Positions 51,506 to 59,123 of a DNA stretch of 64,000 bases are shown in pieces. The DNA lies in assembly GCA_947625555.1 (NCBI GenBank), contig CANQOT010000008.1:1-64000 (forward strand). The letters run 5' to 3'. This DNA comes from an uncultured Clostridia bacterium (GTDB lineage Bacteria > Bacillota > Clostridia > Christensenellales > Borkfalkiaceae). Position numbers and translations under genes: made by a program. The notes under the pieces were generated by a model, which did not search any database, was not told the DNA's origin, and saw nothing but the letters and a program-made list of their open reading frames with translations. How positions within the stretch are numbered: the first letter of the stretch is position 1; each line of letters starts with the position of its first letter.

Positions 51506-52230
51506 TGGAAGAGCGGGAACTCTTTGAACGGTACAAGCAAACGGGCGATGTCGCCCTGCGCAATCAAATCGTCGAGAAGTACCTGTATATCGCCGCGGTG
51601 ATCGCGAAGAAGTTCGTGGGGCGCGGCGTCGAGTACGACGACCTGTATCAGGTCGCCGCGCTTGCGCTTATCAAAGGGGTGGACCGCTACGACGTAGATA
51701 AGGGCATCAAATTTTCCACCTTCATCACTCCCACCGTGACGGGGGAGATCAAGAACTATTTCCGCGACAGATCCCGCCTTGTGCACCTGCCTCGCAAGGT
51801 CGCGGAGCTTCGCACGGCCATCAAGAAGGCGACCGAGGAGCTCACGCGCGAGACGGGGCGCACGCCCACCGCAAGGGAACTCGCGGCGCGGCTCCACGTC
51901 TCGGAGGAAGAGATCGTCCAAAGCGCCGAGGCGGGCACGACCGTCTCTCTCGACCGCCCGATGGAGGAGGGGGAGGGGAGTTTTTACGACGTTCTCGCCA
52001 CGGGTGCGGAGAGCGATTTCGAGAAATTCGAAAACCGCGATGCGATGCGCGATGCGCTATCCACGCTCTCGGAGGCGGAACGGACGCTCGTCCGCCTGCG
52101 CTTCGGCGAGGAGCTCTCGCAGGTCGAGACGGCCAAGCGCATGAACGTCTCGCAGATGTACATTTCCCGTCTCGAACGCAAGGTCCTGCTCAAACTCAAA
52201 GAGACGATGCAGGGGGGGACGGCGCAATGA
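51505..52230 (+). CDS. RNA polymerase sigma factor of the SigB/SigF/SigG group
   Basis: 241 aa from ATG 51505 (TGATG junction); the 323-aa ORF start is upstream in the previous gene. Region 2: NQIVEKYLYIAAVIAKKFVGRGVEYDDLYQVAALALIKGVDRYDVDKGIKFSTFITPTVTGEIKNYFRD. Region 3: RTPTARELAARLHVSEEEIVQS. Region 4: LSQVETAKRMNVSQMYISRLERKVLLKLKE. The SigB/F/G branch is regulated by RsbV/RsbW-type switches, encoded on both sides. Whether it is the stress (SigB) or forespore (SigF) type cannot be settled here; the pair of HATPase-like genes does not match the compact spoIIA order. Confidence 0.93.
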   Translation: MEERELFERYKQTGDVALRNQIVEKYLYIAAVIAKKFVGRGVEYDDLYQVAALALIKGVDRYDVDKGIKFSTFITPTVTGEIKNYFRDRSRLVHLPRKVAELRTAIKKATEELTRETGRTPTARELAARLHVSEEEIVQSAEAGTTVSLDRPMEEGEGSFYDVLATGAESDFEKFENRDAMRDALSTLSEAERTLVRLRFGEELSQVETAKRMNVSQMYISRLERKVLLKLKETMQGGTAQ

Positions 52231-52586
52231 AGATCTCAGACCATGCAACGCTCAAAGCGGAAGTCGCCCGCATGTGCGCGGCGCTCGGGGAGATGGGCGT
52301 GCCCGAAAATGCAGTCTTTTCGAGCAGGGTCGTGGCGCACGAGCTGCTCACCAACGCCTTGCAGTACGGCGGCGGGGTGGCGCAGTTCTCCTTCCGCATG
52401 ACGGGCGACGAGATCGCGATCTCCGTCCGTGCGGAACGCGCGTTCGAGCCGCCCAAGACGATCGCGCGGGCCGACCTCTATGCCGAACGCGGCAGGGGGC
52501 TCTACCTCGTCGACGCCCTCTCAAAGCGGCGCGAATATACGAGGGAGGAGGGCGTGTGCGCCTTCATCCCGATCATGGTCCGATAA
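52227..52586 (+). CDS. Anti-sigma factor/serine kinase (HATPase, RsbW-like)
   Basis: 119 aa, ATGA overlap with the sigma gene. N-box SSRVVAHELLTNALQYGGG, then GDEIAISVRAERAF and the G2 box ERGRGLYLVDALSKRREYTREEGVCAFI: a complete GHKL fold with the catalytic Glu and Asn. As in RsbW/SpoIIAB it would bind the sigma factor or phosphorylate the STAS partner. Being placed after the sigma gene rather than before it is unusual; the degenerate paralogue takes the usual place. Confidence 0.88.
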   Translation: MKISDHATLKAEVARMCAALGEMGVPENAVFSSRVVAHELLTNALQYGGGVAQFSFRMTGDEIAISVRAERAFEPPKTIARADLYAERGRGLYLVDALSKRREYTREEGVCAFIPIMVR

Positions 52587-52663
52587 CAAAAAATATGGGT
52601 GCCCTGCCGAGCAGCAAGGCGCCTTTTTCGTACCCCTGCCTGAATTGGGGGCGAAAAGGTACA

Positions 52664-52696
52664 AAAAAACAGGAGCCGCAGGGCTCCTGTTTTTTT
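52664..52696. terminator. Bidirectional terminator between the sigma module and the membrane protein gene
   Basis: AAAAAACAGGAGCC-GCAG-GGCTCCTGTTTTTTT: a long stem with A and T arms, able to stop transcripts from both sides (convergent genes). Confidence 0.9.
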
Positions 52697-52705
52697 ATGT
52701 GCGAT

Positions 52706-54604
52706 TTAGCCGTTGATGTACTTGAACACTTTGCCGAGGACGGCCGAGGAGATGTAGGGACGGAACTTGCCGAGGTAGACGAAGAACGTCTTGAAGAAGG
52801 TCGTATTGTCGCCGCCGATCTTGTAGGTGGGAAGGCCGAAGTCGCCCTTCTTCTTGCCGATGAACAGATCGCCGAACTCATCCTTTTCCGCAGTCGTGAG
52901 GCTGTTGAAGAAGGGATCGTAGACGTAGTTCGCGTTGCTTTCTTCCGTCGGTTCCGCAGGCGTCTCCGCTACGGGCGTTTCCGCAGGGGTAGCGACGGGT
53001 GCGGGAAGTGCTTCGGTTTCGGCCGCGGGCGTCTCCGCAGGCGTCTCCGTCGCGTTGCCCCTGACGAGTTCGAGCATCCTGCGCTCGAAGTCGCTCATCT
53101 CGGATTCAGCCGCAGGATCCGTCTCGGCGCTTTCTGCGGAGGTCCTTTCCACGGTGGGCTGGGACTGGCGGACGACCGTGTGCACGGGTTGCACGACGGG
53201 TTGGGTGACGGGCTGGATCACGGGCTGCAAAACGGGCTGAGGCACAGGCACGGCAACGGGTACGGGCACGGGAACATGCTGTACGATGGGCTGCTGGTAG
53301 TAAGGGTAGGGTTGCTGCTGCGCCTGAGGCACCTGGAAGAGCACCATGTTGGGCGAAGCGGGCTGCTGGGGCTGCTGAGGAGGATAGACCACCGTCTGCT
53401 GGGGCGCGCCGGCGGGAGCGGGCGCGGTAGCAGGAGCTGCCGTATAGGGAGCCGCATAGGGAGCGGGCGCGGGAGCCGCCGCGGGCGCATTGTTGATGTT
53501 GGTGACATAGGTGGGCGCGAAGTTGTTCTTCTGGGCGAAGGCCTCGCGTTCCGCTTTCTCCTGCTGTTCCTTCTCTTCGAAGAGGGCATCCTCGCGCTCT
53601 CTGCGCGCCTTGTTCCTGAGACGGATCGCAACGACGAGGAATACGATGAAGCCGATGAGAAGGGAGGCGAGAAGAAGGATGTTGGCGATGAGCCAGCCCA
53701 AGTTGACGCCCTTGGTGCCCTTGACGGTGCCGGCGAATACGAAGGAGAAGTCGCGGTATTGGATGAAGGCGACGACATAGAAGGCAACGGCGCCGAGGAA
53801 CAGGACGCCGAAGCGGATGGCGTCGAACGTGTAGCCGCGCTTGCCGGCAAAGCGGCAAACGGAGATAATCACATTGATGAGAAGGAGGTAGTAGAGTATA
53901 AAGCCGATGATCGTGTAGGTCTTATCGCCGAACTTGGTCACGCCTTGAAGCGCAATGCGGGAACTCTCCGACATGAGCGAACCGGGATAGGTCATCGCAA
54001 AGAATGCAACGATCGAGAAGAGGAACACGAAGATAGCGCCCGCGCCGTGGCCCTTATTGACGGCGCAACCCGCGATCGCAAGGATGATGACGCAGAGCGC
54101 CGCAACGAGGCAGATCGCGAGGTCGAACGTTTTGAGGCCGAGCGTGCCGGAGGTCATACCGATCGTGGAGGTCACCATGGCGAAGAGGACATAGGTGACG
54201 GTGACGAGGACGGCGCTCGTGAAGGCGCAGGCCTTGGCCGACTTCTTCGTGCAGAGCGCGACAATGAAGCACACGAGGGAGACGATCACGGCAATGACGA
54301 GCAGGAAGGCAAGGACGAGTTCGAGATATTGCCAGATACCCGTCAGTGTGCCCGAGTTGCCCTTAAAGAGGTTCTCAAAGACCACCCAGATGAAGCCGAA
54401 GAGCGTGCCCTGCAAGATCTTGGGCGTAGAGAGCCAGTCCAAGACGCCGAGCTTGCTCGTAAAATACGTGCTGGAAGCCCTCGAAAGCAGACCGATGAAG
54501 AGGCCGCCCGCAGCGAGCAGGAAGAAGATGATCCCGAGCGCGCGATAACCGCCTACGCGGGGCTGTTCTTCTTCGAGGTCCTCGTTTTCCAAGTTGTATT
54601 CCAT
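52706..54604 (-). CDS. Polytopic membrane protein with Pro/Ala/Gln-rich linker and conserved C-terminal tail domain
   Basis: 632 aa, family not recognised. Residues ~20-345 contain about nine hydrophobic helices (GIIFFLLAAGGLFIGLL, LVLAFLLVIAVIVSLVCFIVAL, LIANILLLASLLIGFIVFLVVAI). A charged coiled stretch (KARREREDALFEEKEQQEKAEREAF) leads to ~200 residues of low complexity (APAPAPYAAPYTAAPA, PVPVPVAVPVPQPVLQPV, ETPAETPAAE). The last ~70 residues are compact and probably folded (DPFFNSLTTAEKDEFGDLFIGKKKGDFGLPTYKIGGDNTTFFKTFFVYLGKFRPYISSAVLGKVFKYI). The plan suggests a membrane anchor holding a tethered cytoplasmic domain. Start ATG 54604 has GGAGGTATCTT upstream. Confidence 0.75.
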   Translation of the reverse strand: MEYNLENEDLEEEQPRVGGYRALGIIFFLLAAGGLFIGLLSRASSTYFTSKLGVLDWLSTPKILQGTLFGFIWVVFENLFKGNSGTLTGIWQYLELVLAFLLVIAVIVSLVCFIVALCTKKSAKACAFTSAVLVTVTYVLFAMVTSTIGMTSGTLGLKTFDLAICLVAALCVIILAIAGCAVNKGHGAGAIFVFLFSIVAFFAMTYPGSLMSESSRIALQGVTKFGDKTYTIIGFILYYLLLINVIISVCRFAGKRGYTFDAIRFGVLFLGAVAFYVVAFIQYRDFSFVFAGTVKGTKGVNLGWLIANILLLASLLIGFIVFLVVAIRLRNKARREREDALFEEKEQQEKAEREAFAQKNNFAPTYVTNINNAPAAAPAPAPYAAPYTAAPATAPAPAGAPQQTVVYPPQQPQQPASPNMVLFQVPQAQQQPYPYYQQPIVQHVPVPVPVAVPVPQPVLQPVIQPVTQPVVQPVHTVVRQSQPTVERTSAESAETDPAAESEMSDFERRMLELVRGNATETPAETPAAETEALPAPVATPAETPVAETPAEPTEESNANYVYDPFFNSLTTAEKDEFGDLFIGKKKGDFGLPTYKIGGDNTTFFKTFFVYLGKFRPYISSAVLGKVFKYING

Positions 54605-54794
54605 AAGATACCTCCGACGCTTTCTTTTGCGAAAGCCTTTATTTCTGCATTATTATATCATGAAAGGATACAGGTGTCAACACGCAATGCGAAAAAAATA
54701 CCGCGCAAAATGAAAAAAACGTAATATTTTTTGTGGCGCGCGCGCACCGCCCGTGCCGAAAATGGTAAAATCAGACAAAATGCGGGCGATAAGG

Positions 54795-54823
54795 TTGAAA
54801 ATCACGTCGCAGCGTGGTATAAT
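54795..54823 (+). promoter_or_regulatory. Sigma-A promoter of the S41 protease gene
   Basis: TTGAAA (54795-54800), 17-bp spacer, TATAAT (54818-54823). The ORF-track start at 54753 is upstream of it, so ATG 54864 is the real start. Confidence 0.85.
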
Positions 54824-54863
54824 TTGGGATATGCGGGGGTACTCTCCCGCAAAGGAGGCCGTT

Positions 54864-56195
54864 ATGGCAAAGCAGAACACACCCCGCGGGGAAGAGGCGG
54901 AGGGGGGAGCGAACAGCGCAAAGAAGCGCAAGGTATGGCTCTTCGCCCTCGGCGCGACCGTCCTCGCCGCACTCTTTTTCGTGATCGGATGGTTTTCGAG
55001 ATGGTTCGCCCTCGGCGAGAGGACGCGCGGGCTCTTGTGGGCGGTGGAGACGGCGCAGGATCGCTACTACCGCGACGTCTCCGAGGAGGAACTCTTCGAT
55101 GCGTTTTACGACGGATTCACGACCGCTCTCGACCGCTATTCGCAATATTTCCCCAAGGCCGACTATCAGACGGAGCTCGACCGCACCGCGGGGAAGAGCT
55201 CGGGCTACGGATTCACCATCTGGACGAGCGGCGGCCACGCGCAGTTCTATGCCGTCGCGGGCAATTCTCCCGCCGAGCGGGCGGGTCTGCGCAGGGGCAT
55301 GTACATCTTGGGATACGGCGAGAGCGAGGAGAGCGTCGTCGCGGGCACGCGCGATGAGATCACGGCCTTCCTCGACGAGACGGAGGGCCCCGCCGTTCTC
55401 CGCTGCGGGTATCTTGCGGACGGTTCGGACGCCCAAAATTACACCGTTTCGCCCGCCGCTTTTCAGACTTCTTACTGCCTGTATCGCGACATGGGTGGGT
55501 CGTATCGCTTCGACCCCAACGATTTAGACACCCTCTTCGACCTCGGCGAGCCCCTCGAGGGAGCGGACGGGGATACGGCCTACATCCGCCTCGAAAAGTT
55601 CTATGGGAAGGCGGCGGCAGAGTTCGAGGCCTGCCTTTCGCTCATGAAGGAGCGGGGGCGCAAGCACCTCATCATCGACCTCCGCGGCAACGGCGGCGGG
55701 TATCTTTCGGTGTTCTGCGACATCGCCTCCCACCTTTTGAAGGAGGCAGAGGGGAGCCGTCCCGTCGTCGCGACGGCAAAGTACCGCGACGGTTCGGTGG
55801 ATAGCTACCACGCGCCCGGGAACGACTATCGTAACTATTTTGGGGAGGATTCCGAGATCTATATCCTCGCGGATGAGGACACGGCCTCCGCGTCCGAATG
55901 CCTCATCGGCGCCCTCGTCTCCTACGGCACCCTTCCCTACGACCGTATCTACCTGCGGGGAAGCAACGACTCGGCGAGGACGTACGGCAAGGGCATCATG
56001 CAGTCGACGTACACCGATATCTCGGGGAATGCCCTCAAACTCACCGTTGCCGAGATCTTTTGGCCCGACGGCACGACCATCCACGGCAGGGGCGTCACGC
56101 CGGCAGACGGCGCCGTCGCCGTCGAGGCGGAGCTTGTCCCCGCGGCGGGGTCGGATACGATGCTCTCCGCCCTTTTGGGCGCCCTCGCGCAATGA
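54864..56195 (+). CDS. S41-family C-terminal processing peptidase (CtpA-like)
   Basis: 443 aa from ATG 54864, ribosome site AAAGGAGGCCGTT. A single N-terminal membrane helix (KVWLFALGATVLAALFFVIGWFSRWF), a helical region ending YDGFTTALDRYSQYFPKADYQ, a PDZ-like segment (GFTIWTSGGHAQFYAVAGNSPAERAGLRRGMYILG), and the S41 core: LIIDLRGNGGGYLSVFCDIAS, ILADEDTASASECLIGAL with the catalytic Ser in SASE, and TYGKGIMQSTY with the Lys. It should be a membrane-tethered extracytoplasmic protease. In B. subtilis CtpB-like enzymes act in sporulation signalling; a role here is unknown. Confidence 0.92.
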   Translation: MAKQNTPRGEEAEGGANSAKKRKVWLFALGATVLAALFFVIGWFSRWFALGERTRGLLWAVETAQDRYYRDVSEEELFDAFYDGFTTALDRYSQYFPKADYQTELDRTAGKSSGYGFTIWTSGGHAQFYAVAGNSPAERAGLRRGMYILGYGESEESVVAGTRDEITAFLDETEGPAVLRCGYLADGSDAQNYTVSPAAFQTSYCLYRDMGGSYRFDPNDLDTLFDLGEPLEGADGDTAYIRLEKFYGKAAAEFEACLSLMKERGRKHLIIDLRGNGGGYLSVFCDIASHLLKEAEGSRPVVATAKYRDGSVDSYHAPGNDYRNYFGEDSEIYILADEDTASASECLIGALVSYGTLPYDRIYLRGSNDSARTYGKGIMQSTYTDISGNALKLTVAEIFWPDGTTIHGRGVTPADGAVAVEAELVPAAGSDTMLSALLGALAQ

Positions 56196-56198
56196 TCT

Positions 56199-56441
56199 TC
56201 AACCCAAACGGTTGAGATATTCTTCCAAGATCTTTTCCGCGCCGACCTCTTTAACGGGTCGGCGTTCTTCTTTTTCGGCGCATTTTTTCCCTTCCGTTTC
56301 GGACATGGGTGCGTCGTTTTTTGCGAGAAGGGCAATAAAATCGCGGTTCTCGCGGTAGAAGGCGAGGAAGGAGCGGAGCTTTTCGGAGAGGTTGGGGTCG
56401 CTGCTCGCGGAAAAGAGCACAAAGAGAAGAAGGATTTCCAT
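56199..56441 (-). CDS. Small uncharacterised protein
   Basis: 80 aa from ATG 56441 (MEILLLFVLFSASSDPNLSEKLRSFLAFYRENRDFIALLAKNDAP...EKILEEYLNRLG); an upstream in-frame ATG at 56483 adds 14 residues, and neither has a clear ribosome site. A short hydrophobic N-terminus is followed by helical, charged sequence. Not recognised. Convergent with the S41 gene by 3 bp and divergent from the small gene at 56506. Confidence 0.5.
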   Translation of the reverse strand: MEILLLFVLFSASSDPNLSEKLRSFLAFYRENRDFIALLAKNDAPMSETEGKKCAEKEERRPVKEVGAEKILEEYLNRLG

Positions 56442-56443
56442 AG

Positions 56444-56493
56444 CATCATGGTATGCGGCGAACAAAAGGCGCGTTCCCCGCATACCATGATGA
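56444..56493. promoter_or_regulatory. Perfect inverted repeat between two divergent small genes
   Basis: CATCATGGTATGCGG (56444-56458) and CCGCATACCATGATG (56479-56493) are exact reverse complements separated by 20 bp. The left arm lies at the start region of the minus-strand gene and the right arm just before the plus-strand ribosome site. It contains the CATGGTA word over-represented in this window. Confidence 0.7.
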
Positions 56494-56505
56494 CGTGAGG
56501 TGAAT

Positions 56506-56778
56506 ATGAGCGATTTTGCAAGCTATACGCCCAAGGGCGGCAAAAAACAGGAAGAGCCCGTCGATGTGCAGAGCGTGCAGGAGGTGGTAGACGCCTTCCG
56601 CGGCAAGAGCGACCCCGAGATGCTCAAAGCGATCTTCGACCGCGCCGTCGAGGGGAAGCGGAACGGGACGCTCACAAACGACCAGATCGACGCGTTCTAC
56701 GCGCAACTTTCCCCCCTCTTGGACGGGTTGAGAAGGCGGAAACTCAAAAAGATCGTGGAAGATCTCAAAAAGCTCTAA
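56506..56778 (+). CDS. Small uncharacterised helical protein
   Basis: 90 aa from ATG 56506 (GAGGTGAAT upstream). MSDFASYTPKGGKKQEEPVDVQSVQEVVDAFRGKSDPEMLKAIFDRAVEGKRNGTLTNDQIDAFYAQLSPLLDGLRRRKLKKIVEDLKKL: soluble, strongly helical, with a basic disordered start. No family recognised. Its stop overlaps the convergent aminotransferase stop by 4 bp. Confidence 0.7.
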   Translation: MSDFASYTPKGGKKQEEPVDVQSVQEVVDAFRGKSDPEMLKAIFDRAVEGKRNGTLTNDQIDAFYAQLSPLLDGLRRRKLKKIVEDLKKL

Positions 56779-57890
56779 ATTTTTTTGAGCGCCCCGACGA
56801 GCGCGTTGACCTCCCGCATGCTCTGGAAGGGGGAGAAGGACGCGCGCACGAGCCCGCCCGGGAAGGTCCCGAGCGCCTTGTGGGCGAGGGGCGCGCAGTG
56901 GAGCCCTCCGCGCACGGCGATATCGAAGCGGTCGGACAGGATGCCCGCGACCTCTTCTGAGGGGAGCATGTCGTGGGAGAAGGCCACGATCCCGCATCCG
57001 TTGGGCTTGGAATATGCCTTATAGCGCGGCATGGCGGAGAGCGCGGAGAGCAGGGCGGAAGTGAGGCGGACGAGGTTTTCCGCCCCCTCGCGCCTCTGCG
57101 CCTTCACCGTGAGGAGACCCTCGAAGAGGGAGGCGATCGCCGGGTAGGAGAGCGTGCCCGCTTCGAGGCGGTCGGGATAGAAGTCGGGCATATCGAGCCG
57201 AAAGCTCTCGCTGCCCGTTCCGCCGAAGAGGATGGGGTCGGGGTCGACGCGGTCGGAAAAGAGGAGGGCCGCTGCGCCCTGGATCGCGTGGAGCCCCTTG
57301 TGTCCGGCGAGGGCGAGGGCGTCGATCCCCGTCTTTTTCATATGGATGGGGAGATGCCCGCCCGCTTGCGCGCCGTCTGCAAATAAAAGGATGCGTTCGG
57401 GGATCGCCCTGCGGATGGCCGCAAGATCGGGCGCGTACCCCGTCACGTTGGAGGCGGCGGTCACGCAGCACACGCGGGTGTTTTCCCTGACGAGGGCGGC
57501 GACCGTATCGGGAGATATCGTCCCGTCCTCGCCGAGGGGAACGACGTCATATTCCACCCCCTGTGTCCTTTTCAGATGTTCGAGGGGGCGGAGAACGGAG
57601 TTGTGTTCGAGGCAGGTGCAGATGGCGTGGTCGCCCGGTTTGAGCGTCCCGAGGAGGGCGAGGTCAAGGGCCTCCGTGCAGGAGCGGGTAAAGACGGCGC
57701 GCTCGTATCCGTAGCCTCCGAACGTCTCGGAGAGAAGGTTGCGGCAAGCGAGGACGCGTTCGGCGAGCGCGAGCGAGAGTCTGTGCCCGCTGCGGCCCGG
57801 GTTCGCGCACACGCGCATGGCGGCAAGGACGGCGTTTTGCACGGAGGCAGGCTTAAAACCGCCCGTGGCGGCGTTGTCGAGATAGATCAT
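56775..57890 (-). CDS. Cysteine desulfurase-like class-V aminotransferase (EF2568 family)
   Basis: 371 aa. MIYLDNAATGGFKPASV start, VFTRSCTEALDLAL, HNSVLRPL, DGAQAGGHLPI and the PLP lysine in ALAGHKGLHAIQG; the persulfide Cys is in AVRGGLHCAPLAHKALGT. This subfamily differs from IscS/NifS and often sits beside selenium-related genes; here a DUF3343 gene is divergent from it across 52 bp. It may transfer sulfur or selenium from (seleno)cysteine. Start ATG 57890; ribosome site is weak. Confidence 0.9.
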   Translation of the reverse strand: MIYLDNAATGGFKPASVQNAVLAAMRVCANPGRSGHRLSLALAERVLACRNLLSETFGGYGYERAVFTRSCTEALDLALLGTLKPGDHAICTCLEHNSVLRPLEHLKRTQGVEYDVVPLGEDGTISPDTVAALVRENTRVCCVTAASNVTGYAPDLAAIRRAIPERILLFADGAQAGGHLPIHMKKTGIDALALAGHKGLHAIQGAAALLFSDRVDPDPILFGGTGSESFRLDMPDFYPDRLEAGTLSYPAIASLFEGLLTVKAQRREGAENLVRLTSALLSALSAMPRYKAYSKPNGCGIVAFSHDMLPSEEVAGILSDRFDIAVRGGLHCAPLAHKALGTFPGGLVRASFSPFQSMREVNALVGALKKI

Positions 57891-57942
57891 ATTCTACTCC
57901 GGGATCGAGAATAATGTATTATACGCAGGAAGGGAAACAAAC

Positions 57943-58179
57943 ATGACGGTTTTCGCGGTATTCCGCTCCCGCGCGCAGACGCTGGATTACATCAATACGG
58001 TCAAATCGATGGGCGTGCCCGCACAGGCCGTCTCGACGCCCAAGGAGGCGGGGGTGGGGTGCGGGATCTCGGCGAGATTCGACGCCCGCTTTCTCGAAAA
58101 GGCGAAGCGCGCCCTAAGTAGCAAACCATATTCCTCGTTTGCGGGATTTTTACGGGACGGGCGCTATCTCGGCGGCTGA
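57943..58179 (+). CDS. DUF3343 putative Se/S carrier-like protein
   Basis: 78 aa, ribosome site AGGAAGGGAAAC. FAVFRSRAQTLDYINTVKSMGVPAQAVSTPKEAGVGCGISARFDARFLEKAKRAL matches DUF3343, with a single Cys in the GCGIS turn that could carry persulfide or selenide. The divergent cysteine desulfurase-like gene at 57890 makes a transfer pair plausible. Confidence 0.88.
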   Translation: MTVFAVFRSRAQTLDYINTVKSMGVPAQAVSTPKEAGVGCGISARFDARFLEKAKRALSSKPYSSFAGFLRDGRYLGG

Positions 58180-58185
58180 ATTTTC

Positions 58186-58214
58186 TTGCAATTTCCGCCC
58201 TTATGCGCTATAAT
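58186..58214 (+). promoter_or_regulatory. Sigma-A promoter of nth
   Basis: TTGCAA (58186-58191), 17-bp spacer, TATAAT (58209-58214). The expected start, 58220-58221, coincides with the nth ATG, suggesting a leaderless message. Confidence 0.75.
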
Positions 58215-58220
58215 GGACAT

Positions 58221-58850
58221 ATGGACACGCGTGCAATTTTAGAGGAACTCAAAGCGCTCTATCCCGACGCAAAGCCCGCCTTGAAGTTCAAAAGCCCGTA
58301 CGAACTGCTCGTCGCCGTCATTCTGTCGGCACAGTGCACCGACGAGCGCGTCAATAAGGTGACGGAAAAACTCTTCGCAAAATACAACACGCCCGAGGCG
58401 ATGATCGCCCTTTCCCAAGAGGAGCTCGAAGGCTACATCTACTCGTGCGGGTTCTACCGTAGCAAGGCGGCGCATATCCTATCGTGTTCGCGGGATATCG
58501 TCGAAAAATTCGGAGTGCAGGTGCCTTCTTCCCTCGATGAGCTCCAAACGCTGGCAGGGGTGGGAAGAAAGACGGCCAACGTCGTCTATTCGGTGGCCTT
58601 CGGCGGGGACGCCATCGCCGTGGATACTCACGTTTTCCGCGTAGCCAACCGTCTGGGCCTCGCCGACGGGAACACGCCCGCGAAGGTCGAACAAGATCTC
58701 ATGCGGGTGATCCCCAAGGAGGAATGGTCGCGGGCGCACCACCTCCTCATCTACCACGGGCGGCGGGTATGCCATTCGCAAAAGCCCGCATGCGACAGAT
58801 GTACGCTTGCCAACCTGTGCAAGTACAGACGTGAACATATCGACGGTTGA
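58221..58850 (+). CDS. nth: Endonuclease III
   Basis: 209 aa from ATG 58221; the track's ATG 58203 lies before the -10 box. Helix-hairpin-helix with catalytic Lys (LAGVGRKTANVV), the catalytic Asp in AVDTHVFRVANRLGL, and the [4Fe-4S] ligands CHSQKPACDRCTLANLC (C-x6-C-x2-C-x5-C). It removes oxidised pyrimidines in base excision repair. No ribosome site is visible upstream, in line with a leaderless transcript. Confidence 0.95.
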   Translation: MDTRAILEELKALYPDAKPALKFKSPYELLVAVILSAQCTDERVNKVTEKLFAKYNTPEAMIALSQEELEGYIYSCGFYRSKAAHILSCSRDIVEKFGVQVPSSLDELQTLAGVGRKTANVVYSVAFGGDAIAVDTHVFRVANRLGLADGNTPAKVEQDLMRVIPKEEWSRAHHLLIYHGRRVCHSQKPACDRCTLANLCKYRREHIDG

Positions 58851-58854
58851 GCAC

Positions 58855-58925
58855 GGGAAGGTCGCCTTCCCGCCATGTATAAAAACCTCCTTTGCGGCCG
58901 AAACTTACCGCAGGAGGTTTTTTTT
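58855..58925 (+). terminator. Double hairpin: nth terminator whose 3' arm is the ribosome site of the next gene
   Basis: First stem GGGAAGG-TCG-CCTTCCC (58855-58871). Second stem AAAAACCTCCT...AGGAGGTTTTT (58881-58891 with 58912-58922), extended by GCGG/CCGC, followed by more T. The AGGAGG of the right arm is the Shine-Dalgarno of the gene at 58926 and the T-run is its spacer, so termination and ribosome-site masking share one structure. Confidence 0.8.
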
Positions 58926-59123
58926 ATGACCGATCTCACGGCAAAGGATCTGGACGTGCTCGTCCAAGTACTCACGGGAGAAGAGATGGCGTGCAAGAAG
59001 GCGAGGATCTTCGCGAACACCTTGACGGACGCCGCCCTTGCGCAGGAAATGGAGCGCATCGCAATGCAACACGAGGAGCGGTTCAACGCCCTCTTCACAC
59101 TTCTGGAAGGAGGCAGATCATGA
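58926..59123 (+). CDS. Small helical protein, coat-protein partner
   Basis: 65 aa from ATG 58926 (MTDLTAKDLDVLVQVLTGEEMACKKARIFANTLTDAALAQEMERIAMQHEERFNALFTLLEGGRS), with AGGAGG and eight T before the start. Helical hairpin with an E...H-x-x-R-F pattern resembling one half of the ferritin-like CotF/rubrerythrin-type coat proteins. It overlaps the CotF-like gene by ATGA, so the two are probably made together. Confidence 0.8.
   Translation: MTDLTAKDLDVLVQVLTGEEMACKKARIFANTLTDAALAQEMERIAMQHEERFNALFTLLEGGRS

Noticed and set aside
52274-54724. 816-aa plus-strand ORF over the HATPase and membrane protein
   Set aside because: Overlaps the intact HATPase in another frame and crosses a bidirectional terminator; a shadow of the minus-strand membrane protein.
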